In this document: piece by piece, positions 50,848 through 58,590 of the stretch | Numbering within the stretch: position 1 is the stretch's first letter | How the letters are laid out: each line of letters starts with the position of its first letter | NCBI GenBank assembly: GCA_030615745.1 | Contig: JAUWYR010000006.1 | Span: 11,014 to 75,013 of the forward strand | Source: Candidatus Zixiibacteriota bacterium | Lineage (GTDB): Bacteria > Zixibacteria > MSB-5A5 > SM23-73-2 | Direction: 5' to 3' | Length of the DNA stretch: 64,000 nucleotides | The notes under the pieces: generated by a model | Databases searched by the model: none | The model's input: the letters and a program-made list of their open reading frames with translations, nothing else | Told to the model about the DNA's origin: nothing | Made by a program: the position numbers and the translations under genes

Positions 50848-52029
50848 GTGGACATTTTCGAAAAATGCAGAAACTTTGTAGATGCCAAAGAGGTGATGGC
50901 AAAGGGTTTTTATCCCTATTTTAATCCCATCTCCTCTGGCGCAGATACTGAGGTCATAATCAACGGCAGAAAGATAATAATGATTGGGTCTAACAATTAT
51001 CTGGGTTTGACCTCTCATCCCAAGGTTAAACAAGCGGCTATTGATGCTGTTGAAAAATATGGTTCCGGCTGCACCGGGTCGAGATTTTTGAATGGGACTT
51101 TAGATATCCACGAGGAGCTGGAAAGAAGACTGGCAAAATTTATGAAAAAAGAGTCAGCTTTAGTATTTTCCACTGGATTTCAGACCAATTTGGGCACTAT
51201 CTCATCATTGGTGAGTAAAAGGGACTATATGATAACAGATCGCTCAGACCACGCAAGCATTGTTGATGGATGCAGGTTATCTTTTGGAAAGGTTTTGAAA
51301 TTCAAACACAATGATATGTCAGATCTGGAAAGAGTATTATCAAATCATGACCAAGAGGGCGGAAAGATAATTATTGTGGATGGGGTTTTCAGCATGGAGG
51401 GTGATATTGCTAATCTTTTAGAGATTGTGAGATTGGCAAAAAAGTATGATGCGAGAGTGATGGTGGACGATGCCCATGCTATTGGTGTTTTAGGTGAGAA
51501 TGGAATTGGAACAACAGAGCATTTTGGATTGGAGGATGAGGTGGATTTAGTGATGGGGACCTTCTCCAAGTCTTTTGCCTCATTGGGTGGTTTTATAGCC
51601 GGACCTGAGGATGTGATTCACTATATCAAGCATTTTGCAAGGTCTTTGATCTTCTCCGCCTCAATGCCACCTTCAGCAGTGGCTTCCTGTTTAGCAGCTC
51701 TGGATATAATCGAGACTGAGCCTGAAAGGAGAAAAAGGTTATGGGAGATAACCCATAGGATGCAAAAGGAATTCAAGAAGATGGGATTTAACATTGGAAA
51801 AACTCAGACTCCGATAACTCCAATATATGTTGGTGATGATATGAAGTGCTTCCAATTCTGGAAGATGCTTTTCGACGAGGGGATATTCACCAATCCGATA
51901 ATTTCTCCAGCAGTTTCACCAGGCTCTCAGCTTTTGAGAACAAGCTATACCGCCACCCACACCGATGAGCAGATGGACAGGGTTTTGGAGGTTTTCTCAA
52001 GGGTGGGGAAAAAGATGGGGGTGATTTAG
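50848..52029 (+). CDS. Alpha-oxoamine synthase, serine palmitoyltransferase-like
   Basis: 393 residues. PLP-dependent oxoamine synthase fold: NNYLGLTSHPKV, GSGCTGSRFLNGTLDIHEEL, DRSDHASIVDG (PLP-stacking His), VMVDDAHAIGVLG and PLP Lys241 in MGTFSKSFASLGGFIAG. The TFSKSFAS lysine loop and IFSASMPP segment fit the serine palmitoyltransferase (SPT) branch better than KBL (glycine acetyltransferase) or BioF by eye. SPT condenses serine with an acyl-CoA or acyl-ACP to 3-ketosphinganine. Its divergent neighbour is an SDR and a bCerS-like gene lies downstream. KBL or BioF remain alternatives. Confidence 0.82.
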   Translation: MDIFEKCRNFVDAKEVMAKGFYPYFNPISSGADTEVIINGRKIIMIGSNNYLGLTSHPKVKQAAIDAVEKYGSGCTGSRFLNGTLDIHEELERRLAKFMKKESALVFSTGFQTNLGTISSLVSKRDYMITDRSDHASIVDGCRLSFGKVLKFKHNDMSDLERVLSNHDQEGGKIIIVDGVFSMEGDIANLLEIVRLAKKYDARVMVDDAHAIGVLGENGIGTTEHFGLEDEVDLVMGTFSKSFASLGGFIAGPEDVIHYIKHFARSLIFSASMPPSAVASCLAALDIIETEPERRKRLWEITHRMQKEFKKMGFNIGKTQTPITPIYVGDDMKCFQFWKMLFDEGIFTNPIISPAVSPGSQLLRTSYTATHTDEQMDRVLEVFSRVGKKMGVI

Positions 52030-52232
52030 TTTTTCAAGAAATTGTACTAGGTATATCATTCTGCCATACAAGTTATAGCGGGGTACCTTACACCGACAGA
52101 TAAAAGGAAGTAAGAGGGATAGTTTAACCAGAGGGATGTATATCTGAAACGATTATGAAATGCTCAAAAAGTAGGAAGATATCAGTTCTACATCGGATAT
52201 AAACAACATGGTTGAACTTTTTGCATAATCGA

Positions 52233-53411
52233 ATGAACGAAAGTAGAATTTCTGTTTTAAGTTGTCCAAATTGTCGATCGTGGCTAGTTATAGATTACCG
52301 AGATCAAAAGTTTTACCAAAAAGGTATAAATGTTTTGGTATATGAGTGCCCCTTTCTTGTATGCAAAAAATGTGGTTTTGAAAAATTAGTAGATATTGCT
52401 TCAAGGACAATTGAACATCGTTTGAATAAGGCTTTGAGTGAGGGAGCCAAACAGATTGAAATTCAGGGTCCTCCAAAGCGTCTTCGATTTGATTATTCAG
52501 AAGATATACCTTTCGAGTATGATGGGAGGGATTGGTGGGCAATTCCAGGACTCCATCGTCCATGGGACGAAGGTTTTTTGACGCCTGTATTCTTTCGACG
52601 TAAGGTTTTGACCAAATATATGACGCAACCAGGATATTTCTTAGGAATGTCTTCTGCAACTGGTGGTGCGATAGGTTTTCACGAGCGTTGGTCTATTCGC
52701 TTTGGTATAAATCAACGAAATGAAGTGGCTATATGGCTTGGTTACATAGCTAGACTACCGGAAGAGGAAAGGTATTATTTGCGCTCTGAGAATATTCCAT
52801 CTTCACACGATGTTGGCTCAGATTTTTTCACTGCATCCATTGAGGTAATAGCTCCGAGTCCTTCGCCTGAACTAAAGATTCTGGAAGCCAGAGACCGTTT
52901 CTACAAATCAGTTTTTCAGAAATGGGAAGTCTCCATCTCACATTTTGATAATGAAGCGATAGATAGCATGGAAAATATAGTAAGACCACCGGTTTGGACT
53001 GAAGAGATCGTAAGAACGGTAATTGATGCTTTAAACAAAGTCTGTATTGAGACACTTGATTCTTCTAATATAAAAAGCCATTTGATAACTGAAAACAAAG
53101 CAAAAGCAGACGATTTAAAGGATTTAAGGAGTTTGAAATTGTTCAATCTGTGGATTAAGATTTTTCTACGTGTAGCCAATAGTGAAGAAATACTACGTCC
53201 TCTGTTCATTCTGTATGACCTTAGAGTATTATTATTACATCTTTTCCCAAAAGAGAAGCGGCGAGAAGAAATCAAATCGATTGCAAATCGTTTATCTATT
53301 GATAAAGACAACTTGGATTTGGAAAGTATTTATGCTGAGCTAATTGATCGACTTGCAAAAATGTGGGAGAAATTATGTGAGTTTGCTGATCAATGGAAAG
53401 ACTTTTCATAA
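52233..53411 (+). CDS. Hypothetical protein with N-terminal zinc ribbon
   Basis: About 392 residues from ATG 52233 (frame opens at TTG 52212). A four-Cys zinc ribbon is near the N-terminus (CPNC and, about 30 residues on, CKKCGF). The central region (about 90-215) has PWDEGFLTPVFFRRKVLTKY and EVAIWLGYIARLPEEERYYL; the C-terminal half is helical. No family recognised. It stands alone with no obvious operon partner and lies between the SPT-like and bCerS-like genes. Codon choice looks different from its neighbours (more CGT/CGA), so it may be acquired. Confidence 0.7.
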   Translation: MNESRISVLSCPNCRSWLVIDYRDQKFYQKGINVLVYECPFLVCKKCGFEKLVDIASRTIEHRLNKALSEGAKQIEIQGPPKRLRFDYSEDIPFEYDGRDWWAIPGLHRPWDEGFLTPVFFRRKVLTKYMTQPGYFLGMSSATGGAIGFHERWSIRFGINQRNEVAIWLGYIARLPEEERYYLRSENIPSSHDVGSDFFTASIEVIAPSPSPELKILEARDRFYKSVFQKWEVSISHFDNEAIDSMENIVRPPVWTEEIVRTVIDALNKVCIETLDSSNIKSHLITENKAKADDLKDLRSLKLFNLWIKIFLRVANSEEILRPLFILYDLRVLLLHLFPKEKRREEIKSIANRLSIDKDNLDLESIYAELIDRLAKMWEKLCEFADQWKDFS

Positions 53412-53561
53412 GAAATGATAGAGTTCAGTCACTAGCCTGTTTGCGGTTCGCTTTCCCAAATGCTTTAGGGGCTTCGCACAAACACCTAAGACATTTTCTA
53501 TTGGTGCAACGTCAGGCGAAATTCCTAAAAAGAAAATACAGGAAAAAGGAGGAAACCAATT

Positions 53562-54119
53562 ATGCCATGGATTAAGGTCATAGATGAGTCGGAAGCTAAA
53601 GGAGAGTTAAAGGAGATCTATGAAAAGGTAAGAAAGCAACGTGGTAAGCTCTCAAATATTATGAAGGTCCACAGTTTGAATCCGCCTGCAATGAAGACGC
53701 ATCTGGACCTTTATATCACACTTATGTTTGGAGAGTCCGGCTTAACTCGTGAGGAATGTGAACTTATCGCCACGGTTGTTTCTGCTGTAAACGGTTGTGA
53801 ATATTGCATCGATCATCATGGGGAAGCATTAAATTATTATTGGAAAGACAAACCTCGGGTGCAACAGTTGATTCAGGACTTTCATAAAATCATTTTGCCT
53901 GAAAAGACACGCAAGATGCTCGAATACGTGGTTAAATTGACAAAGACACCTTCTGCAGTTAATCAAGACGATATTAAGATTTTGCGTCAATATGGTTTTT
54001 CAGATGAGGATATCTTGAGCATAAACCTGATCACCAGCTATTTTAACTTGGTAAACCGTATTGCGTCGGGTTTAGGAGTGGAATTTACCCCTGATGAAGT
54101 ACGCGGGTATAAATATTAA
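53562..54119 (+). CDS. AhpD-like peroxidase-related protein (CMD family)
   Basis: 185 residues. Carboxymuconolactone decarboxylase-like fold with the redox motif CEYCIDHHGEAL (CxxC-x3-H), preceded by LTREECELIATVVSAVNG. It matches the uncharacterised peroxidase-related subfamily, which uses the Cys pair for peroxide or hydroperoxide chemistry; the partner lipoyl protein of true AhpD is not seen. It is 150 bases after the zinc-ribbon gene, with its own GGAGG-type ribosome-binding site. Confidence 0.9.
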   Translation: MPWIKVIDESEAKGELKEIYEKVRKQRGKLSNIMKVHSLNPPAMKTHLDLYITLMFGESGLTREECELIATVVSAVNGCEYCIDHHGEALNYYWKDKPRVQQLIQDFHKIILPEKTRKMLEYVVKLTKTPSAVNQDDIKILRQYGFSDEDILSINLITSYFNLVNRIASGLGVEFTPDEVRGYKY

Positions 54120-54313
54120 AAAAAGCTTAAAGTTGCTTTGGCTTAGCAAGTCGTTGGCGAGAATTTTAGAAGGTTGAGCATGCGACATACGTCATTTCAC
54201 CTAACAGAGGATAACCTCGAGCTCTCCTAAATGGATTTATCGTCAAGATGCATAAGCATAGTTGCATTTTCTTTCTCAAGATGGTATATTATCGATAAGA
54301 TTCGAGTCGAAAA

Positions 54314-55435
54314 GTGTTAAAAATAAAGCAAGCACAGACCAAAAAAGATTTGACAGGTTTCATCAAATTCCCCTGGAAAATCTATAAAGATGACCCCAAC
54401 TGGGTTGCTCCTTTAATCTCAGAAAGAAAGGAGTTTTTTACCCCAGAAAAAAATCCATTTTTCAAACACTCTGATGTGGAATTCTTTTTAGCAAAAAGGA
54501 ATTCAGAAATTGTTGGGAGAATCTGCGGGATTGTCAATTATAATCATATCGATTTTCATAATGAGAAGACTGGATTTTTTGGATTTTTCGAATGTATCGA
54601 TGATTTCAATGTTGCTAAACTCCTTTTAGATACTGTCAGAAATTGGCTTAAATCAAAAGGTATGGAGATAATGAGGGGTCCTGCGAATTTCTCCACCAAT
54701 GATGAGGTTGGATTTTTGTTAGAAGGATTTGAATCTCCTCCGGTCTTTATGATGACCTATAATCCTGAATATTATCTTGATTTTATGGAAAGATATGGGA
54801 TGCAAAAGGCAAAGGATTTGTTCGCCTGGTATTTTGACAAAGATATCAAAATTCCGGAAAGGATTGCAAGAATCGCTGAAAAAATTGAAAAAAAGGAGAA
54901 TTTAAAAGTTAGAACAGTTCATCTAAAAGATTTTGAGAATGAGATTAAAAGGATAAAAAAGATTTACAATTCTGCCTGGAGCAGAAACTGGGGATTTGTT
55001 CCGATGACCGATGAGGAGTTTGATCATCTGTGTAAGAATTTAAAACAGATTATCGACCCTCAAATGGTTTTTATAGCTGAGATTGATTCTGAGCCAGTTG
55101 GATTCTCTGTGGCTTTGCCTAATATAAATCCGGTTTTGAAGAAATTGAATGGGAGGCTCTATCCTTTTGGCATTTTGAAACTCCTGTGGTTTACAAAAAT
55201 TAAAAACATTGTTAAAGGGGTAAGGATAATCACCATGGGGGTTGTGGATACACACAGAAAAAAGGGGATAGAGACCCTCTTTTACATAAGAACAATTAAA
55301 GATGGGATAGAAAGAGGTTACAGTTGGGCGGAGATGTCCTGGGTATTGGAGGATAATATCTTGATGAATAAAGCCTTAGAAACTTTAGGGGCGAAGCTTT
55401 ATAAGAAATATAGGATATATGAGATGAGGATATAA
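54314..55435 (+). CDS. GNAT-fold acyltransferase, bacterial ceramide synthase-like (bCerS) candidate
   Basis: 373 residues. An N-terminal IKFPWKIYKDDPNWVAPLIS, the SDVEFFLAKRNSEIVGRICG strand, and NEKTGFFGFFECIDDFNVAK, which match the large family annotated as GNAT or dATP pyrophosphohydrolase-like. The C-terminal half is a second GNAT-like unit (VFIAEIDSEPVGFSVALPNI, VVDTHRKKGIETLFYIRTIK). From memory, Caulobacter bCerS, which N-acylates 3-ketosphinganine, belongs to this family; the functional match here is an inference. The gene is 194 bases after the AhpD-like gene on the same strand and has a TTG start (54314). Confidence 0.78.
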   Translation: MLKIKQAQTKKDLTGFIKFPWKIYKDDPNWVAPLISERKEFFTPEKNPFFKHSDVEFFLAKRNSEIVGRICGIVNYNHIDFHNEKTGFFGFFECIDDFNVAKLLLDTVRNWLKSKGMEIMRGPANFSTNDEVGFLLEGFESPPVFMMTYNPEYYLDFMERYGMQKAKDLFAWYFDKDIKIPERIARIAEKIEKKENLKVRTVHLKDFENEIKRIKKIYNSAWSRNWGFVPMTDEEFDHLCKNLKQIIDPQMVFIAEIDSEPVGFSVALPNINPVLKKLNGRLYPFGILKLLWFTKIKNIVKGVRIITMGVVDTHRKKGIETLFYIRTIKDGIERGYSWAEMSWVLEDNILMNKALETLGAKLYKKYRIYEMRI

Positions 55436-55465
55436 CTCTGCTGGGTTGCCTCCTTTCAACTTATA

Positions 55466-55906
55466 GTTGTTGCCGAATTTGTAATTCGGCAATTCACTGC
55501 TGCATTTCAAATGCAGCAACAACACTTGGAGCAACTTCACAGTAGCGTCAGGAGTTTCCTCCTGACGTTTTTTTTTCTTTTGGTAGGTAACTCCCGATAG
55601 CACATTGAATATAGAATTATCGATTTTAGAAGATCGAGCTACTTGTTATGGCGGGGTACCCTTACCCCGCTCATATAGGTCAAGGGTGAGGGCACCCTGG
55701 ATAAACTTATCTTTGTTGTTGCCGAATTTATAATTCGGCAATTCCTTGCTGCATTAGAAATGCAGCAACAACACGGAGATCAATCTTCCTGTGGCGTCAG
55801 GAGTTTTTTCTGACGCTTTTTGTTCTTTTGGTAGGTAACTCCCGATAGCATATTAGGTAAAGAATTGTCGATTTTGGAAAATCGACCTACATGTTAGGGC
55901 GGGGTA
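55466..55906. repeat. Tandem 193-bp multi-hairpin module (two copies)
   Basis: Copy A is 55466-55658, copy B 55715-55906; about 80 percent identical by eye. Each has a GTTG/CAAC Y element (55466-55523; 55715-55772), a GTCAGGAG/CTGAC hairpin with a T-run (about 55546-55569; 55796-55822), GGTAGGTAACTCCCGATAGCA, an ATCGATTTT-type hairpin with CTAC and a GGCGGGGTA end. Copy B runs into the final codons and stop of mutM, so that mutM ends within the repeat. Confidence 0.85.
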
Positions 55907-56724
55907 ATAAGTTTCTGGCATCTCGGGCAGAAAAAACTTGACCTCTGGCTTATTCTTATCCTTTTTATCTTAGTCCTACATCTTTTGCAAGGTTTTCCTT
56001 CTCTCCGGTATACCCTATGCTGAAATTGAAAAAGACCTTTTTCTCCATCGATTTTCAAATAATCATTCATTGATGAGCCACCGGCTTTGATGGCTTTTTT
56101 TAAGATTTTCTGTATAGATCGATGAAGCTTTAAAAGCCTTTTTTCTTTTAACTTGTCTGCTTTGGTTAAAGGGTGAATCTTGGCATCAAACAAAGCTTCG
56201 TCCGAATAGATGTTTCCCAATCCAGCTAATACCCTCTGATTTAAAAGAGCTGTTTTTATTCTACCTTTCCTTTTTTTTAAAATTTCGACAAACTCTCTTG
56301 GGGATATTTCAAAAACTTCAGGTCCCAATTTGGCTATCTCAGAGATTTTATCTATTTTGGATGAATCAAGCCTTTTTACCTTTCCAAATTTTCTGGGGTC
56401 GTGATAGCAGATTTGAGTTCCATCGGCAAATTCCATTATAAGATGGTCGTGTTTTTCAGGTAAGTGATTTTTTCTTGAATAGAAAATACCACCGGTCATT
56501 CCTAAGTGGATTAAAAGAGATTGACCTTGGGAAAAATTGATTATTATGAATTTCCCTCTCCTTTTTATATCTGTAATTTTCTGTCTTTTAAGTCCTTTTT
56601 TAAGAAAGATCGTATTTTGTGAGAAGACTCTGGAAGAATCGATTTTTACCAATTTGATTTTTTTACCTACAATAGTCTTTTTCAGTGCGTCAACTATGGT
56701 CTGAACTTCAGGGAGCTCGGGCAT
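55894..56724 (-). CDS. mutM: Formamidopyrimidine-DNA glycosylase
   Basis: 276 residues from MPELPEVQTIV (start 56724; the frame opens 9 bases earlier). Pro2 is the catalytic nucleophile, followed by Glu3. It has the LLIHLGMTGG strand, LNQRVLAGLGNIYSDEALF for the helix-2-turn-helix, and a C-terminal four-Cys zinc finger CKRCRTKIKRIRISQRSSFF-CPRC. It removes 8-oxoguanine and other oxidised purines and nicks the abasic site. The last codons (ITPP-stop) are encoded by the tandem repeat, so the extreme C-terminus is repeat-derived. Confidence 0.95.
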   Translation of the reverse strand: MPELPEVQTIVDALKKTIVGKKIKLVKIDSSRVFSQNTIFLKKGLKRQKITDIKRRGKFIIINFSQGQSLLIHLGMTGGIFYSRKNHLPEKHDHLIMEFADGTQICYHDPRKFGKVKRLDSSKIDKISEIAKLGPEVFEISPREFVEILKKRKGRIKTALLNQRVLAGLGNIYSDEALFDAKIHPLTKADKLKEKRLLKLHRSIQKILKKAIKAGGSSMNDYLKIDGEKGLFQFQHRVYRREGKPCKRCRTKIKRIRISQRSSFFCPRCQKLITPP

Positions 56725-56773
56725 ATCAAACAAATGGGGCGGAGATAGACTCCGCCGTTAAGAAAGTTTTTTG

Positions 56774-56844
56774 AGATGCTTCGATACGCTCAGCATGACA
56801 CTGCCCCTTGGTCTGTCATTCTGAGCCCTTGGGGCGAAGAATCT
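56774..56844. repeat. Direct repeat D1, left flank of the GIY-YIG gene
   Basis: Starts AGATGCTTCG, contains CTCAGCATGACAC and TGTCATTCTGA, and ends CGAAGAATCT. It is much like D2 at 57141-57222, in the same orientation. A widespread GAAGAATCT/TGTCATTCTGA type of intergenic repeat. Confidence 0.8.
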
Positions 56845-56850
56845 CTATAA

Positions 56851-57126
56851 TTACGTACTTAAATCCTTCCATTGCGGATTCATAGATTCAATCAACCGAA
56901 TTTTTTTACTTCTCAACTACCCTTTAATTTGTTTCTCTCTGGTAATTGCACTTCTCACATCTTCAGCTATCTCATAATAGACCAATTTAGTAAGATTATA
57001 CTTCTTGGTAAACCCATCAATTAACTTATGCTTATGTTCATACATCCGCCGTTCTAAGTTGTTAGTAACGCCAATGTATAATGTTTTCGATTTATTGGTC
57101 AAAATGTAAACATAATACTGTTTCAT
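56851..57126 (-). pseudogene. GIY-YIG nuclease gene with an internal TAG stop
   Basis: The opening 69 codons encode a standalone GIY-YIG domain: YYVYILTNKSKTLYIGVTNN (GIY-YIG as VYI...YIG), ERRMYEHKHKLIDGFTKKYN and TREKQIKG. At 56917-56919 a TAG replaces a codon that is tryptophan (TGG) in most relatives. The frame then continues LRSKKIRLIESMNPQWKDLST to a TAA at 56851. One base change would restore a normal 91-residue YhbQ-type protein. It is a nonsense-mutated gene or the stop is real and the protein is shortened. Confidence 0.8.
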
Positions 57127-57140
57127 AATTTTATTTTTTA

Positions 57141-57222
57141 AGATGCTTTGCTACACTCAGCATGACACTCTGTCCGTCCTCTTGTGTCATTCTGAATCCC
57201 GTCACAGGTAGGTCGAAGAATT
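57141..57222. repeat. Direct repeat D2, right flank of the GIY-YIG gene
   Basis: Starts AGATGCTTTG, contains CTCAGCATGACAC, TGTCATTCTGAATCCC and ends CGAAGAATTT. A third, shorter piece (AGATTCTTCGCTGCGCTCAG) at 57242-57269 is in inverted orientation to the TGTCATTCTGA half. A GGGAGGGG/CCCCTCCC hairpin follows (about 57277-57297). Confidence 0.8.
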
Positions 57223-57317
57223 TAATATCCTTTTCATTCTTAGATTCTTCGCTGCGCTCAGAATGACAGAGGAAAGGGAGGGGATAAACCCCTCCCCTAC
57301 GAAAAAAATTGATTTTA

Positions 57318-58232
57318 TTAAGTTATCTCAAGCATTCGGTCTATTGATTTTTTTGCCCTTTTAGCTATATCTTCAGGAACTGTTATCGGATAGACCATAT
57401 CCTCCAAAGACCAGAGGATTTTTTCTAAATTGTTCAGTTTCATATTAGAGCAGTCAGATAGTTCAGATGCAGGATAGAATTTTTTTTCTGGATTTTCCTT
57501 TTTTAATCTATGTAAAATCCCAACTTCTGTGCCGATTATAAATTCCTCTGAATTTGACTCTTTAGCGTATCTGCATATTCCAGAGGTCGATAAGACCTTG
57601 TCCGCCATGGCTATCACTTCAGGAGTGCACTCCGGATGAACTAAAACCTCTGCTTTTGGATAGGCTGCTTTCTTTTTTAGTATATCCTCGGGTAGTATTC
57701 TCCTGTGAGTGGGGCAATACCCATCCCATAATATAAGCTCCCTTTTGGTCTGGGAGATCACCCAGCTGCCCAAGTATTTATCCGGAATGAATACGATCTT
57801 TTTCTCTTTAGGAACAGCCTGAACCACTTTGATTGAGTTAGCTGAGGTACAGCAATAGTCGCACTCCGCTTTTGTCTGTGCGGTGCAGTTGATATAGCAC
57901 ACATATACAGCATCAGGATGCTTCTTCTTAAGCTCAGAAAACTCTCTCGGGGTTATCATATTCGCCATAGCACATCCAGCATTCAGATCAGGCATCAAAA
58001 CAGTCTTTTCTGGAGCCAGAATGGCAGCAGTCTCTGCCATAAAATGCACCCCACAGAAAACGATAACATCCGCATTTGTCCGAGCTGACTTTTGAGATAA
58101 ATCAAGGGAATCACCAACAAAATCAGCTATATCCTGAACCTCTCCAATCTGATAATTATGAGCTAAGATTATTGCGTTTCTTTGCTTTTTCAAGTTCAGG
58201 ATATCATCTCTTAGTTTCTCATTTTGGTTCAT
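57318..58232 (-). CDS. nadA: Quinolinate synthase
   Basis: 304 residues. NadA fold with the three cysteines that hold the 4Fe-4S cluster: NAGC (Cys87), the CTAQTKAECDYCCTSAN segment plus HPECTPEV, and SDCSNMK near residue 265. HNYQIGEVQDIADFVGDSLD is the classical first motif. It condenses iminoaspartate with dihydroxyacetone phosphate to quinolinate for NAD. No nadB or nadC is adjacent. It begins 14 bases inside the DUF1858-type gene, so the two are translationally coupled. Confidence 0.95.
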   Translation of the reverse strand: MNQNEKLRDDILNLKKQRNAIILAHNYQIGEVQDIADFVGDSLDLSQKSARTNADVIVFCGVHFMAETAAILAPEKTVLMPDLNAGCAMANMITPREFSELKKKHPDAVYVCYINCTAQTKAECDYCCTSANSIKVVQAVPKEKKIVFIPDKYLGSWVISQTKRELILWDGYCPTHRRILPEDILKKKAAYPKAEVLVHPECTPEVIAMADKVLSTSGICRYAKESNSEEFIIGTEVGILHRLKKENPEKKFYPASELSDCSNMKLNNLEKILWSLEDMVYPITVPEDIAKRAKKSIDRMLEIT

Positions 58233-58458
58233 CTTTTTTCTTTTCCTCGGAACTTTCTTCTGAGACCTTTTGGTTCAGATCATTGATCAATTGATCAACA
58301 TCCACTCCATGAGCCAAAGCCCCCTGCTCGATAGTCTCATCAACCGCCAAGTGACAGCCGAAACAGTGCATCCCATACTTGAAAAAAGTCTCCACGGTTT
58401 GAGGATATTCCTTTAAGACCTTACCAAAAGTCATATCCTTTGTTATCTTTTTTTCCAT
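58219..58458 (-). CDS. DUF1858-type redox-disulfide domain protein
   Basis: 79 residues. Matches the small hybrid-cluster-protein-associated disulfide domain: ITKDMTFGKVLKEYPQTVET, then a CxxC pair in YGMHCFGCHLAVDETIEQGA. Such proteins bind or shuttle redox equivalents near Fe-S enzymes. It overlaps nadA by 14 bases and directly precedes it, so it may help with the Fe-S cluster or redox state of NadA (inference). Confidence 0.85.
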   Translation of the reverse strand: MEKKITKDMTFGKVLKEYPQTVETFFKYGMHCFGCHLAVDETIEQGALAHGVDVDQLINDLNQKVSEESSEEKKKDEPK

Positions 58459-58590
58459 TAAAACACCTCAGGTTTAAAGTTTTTGGTCTATCCTTCTCAA
58501 TTTGAAACGTAAAAGTTCAACTCTTTATTTAGGTTTAATTTTTTAAAGGATACCTATTTTTCGAAAAGATGTCAAGCATTGAGAAATTTT

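Noticed and set aside
53393-53575. Short plus-strand frame between the zinc-ribbon and AhpD-like genes
   Set aside because: It overlaps both real genes, has no ribosome-binding site and no recognisable protein.
52233-54119. Zinc-ribbon protein plus AhpD-like gene considered as a new defence module
   Set aside because: No nuclease, helicase or effector domain is visible and the neighbours give no defence context.
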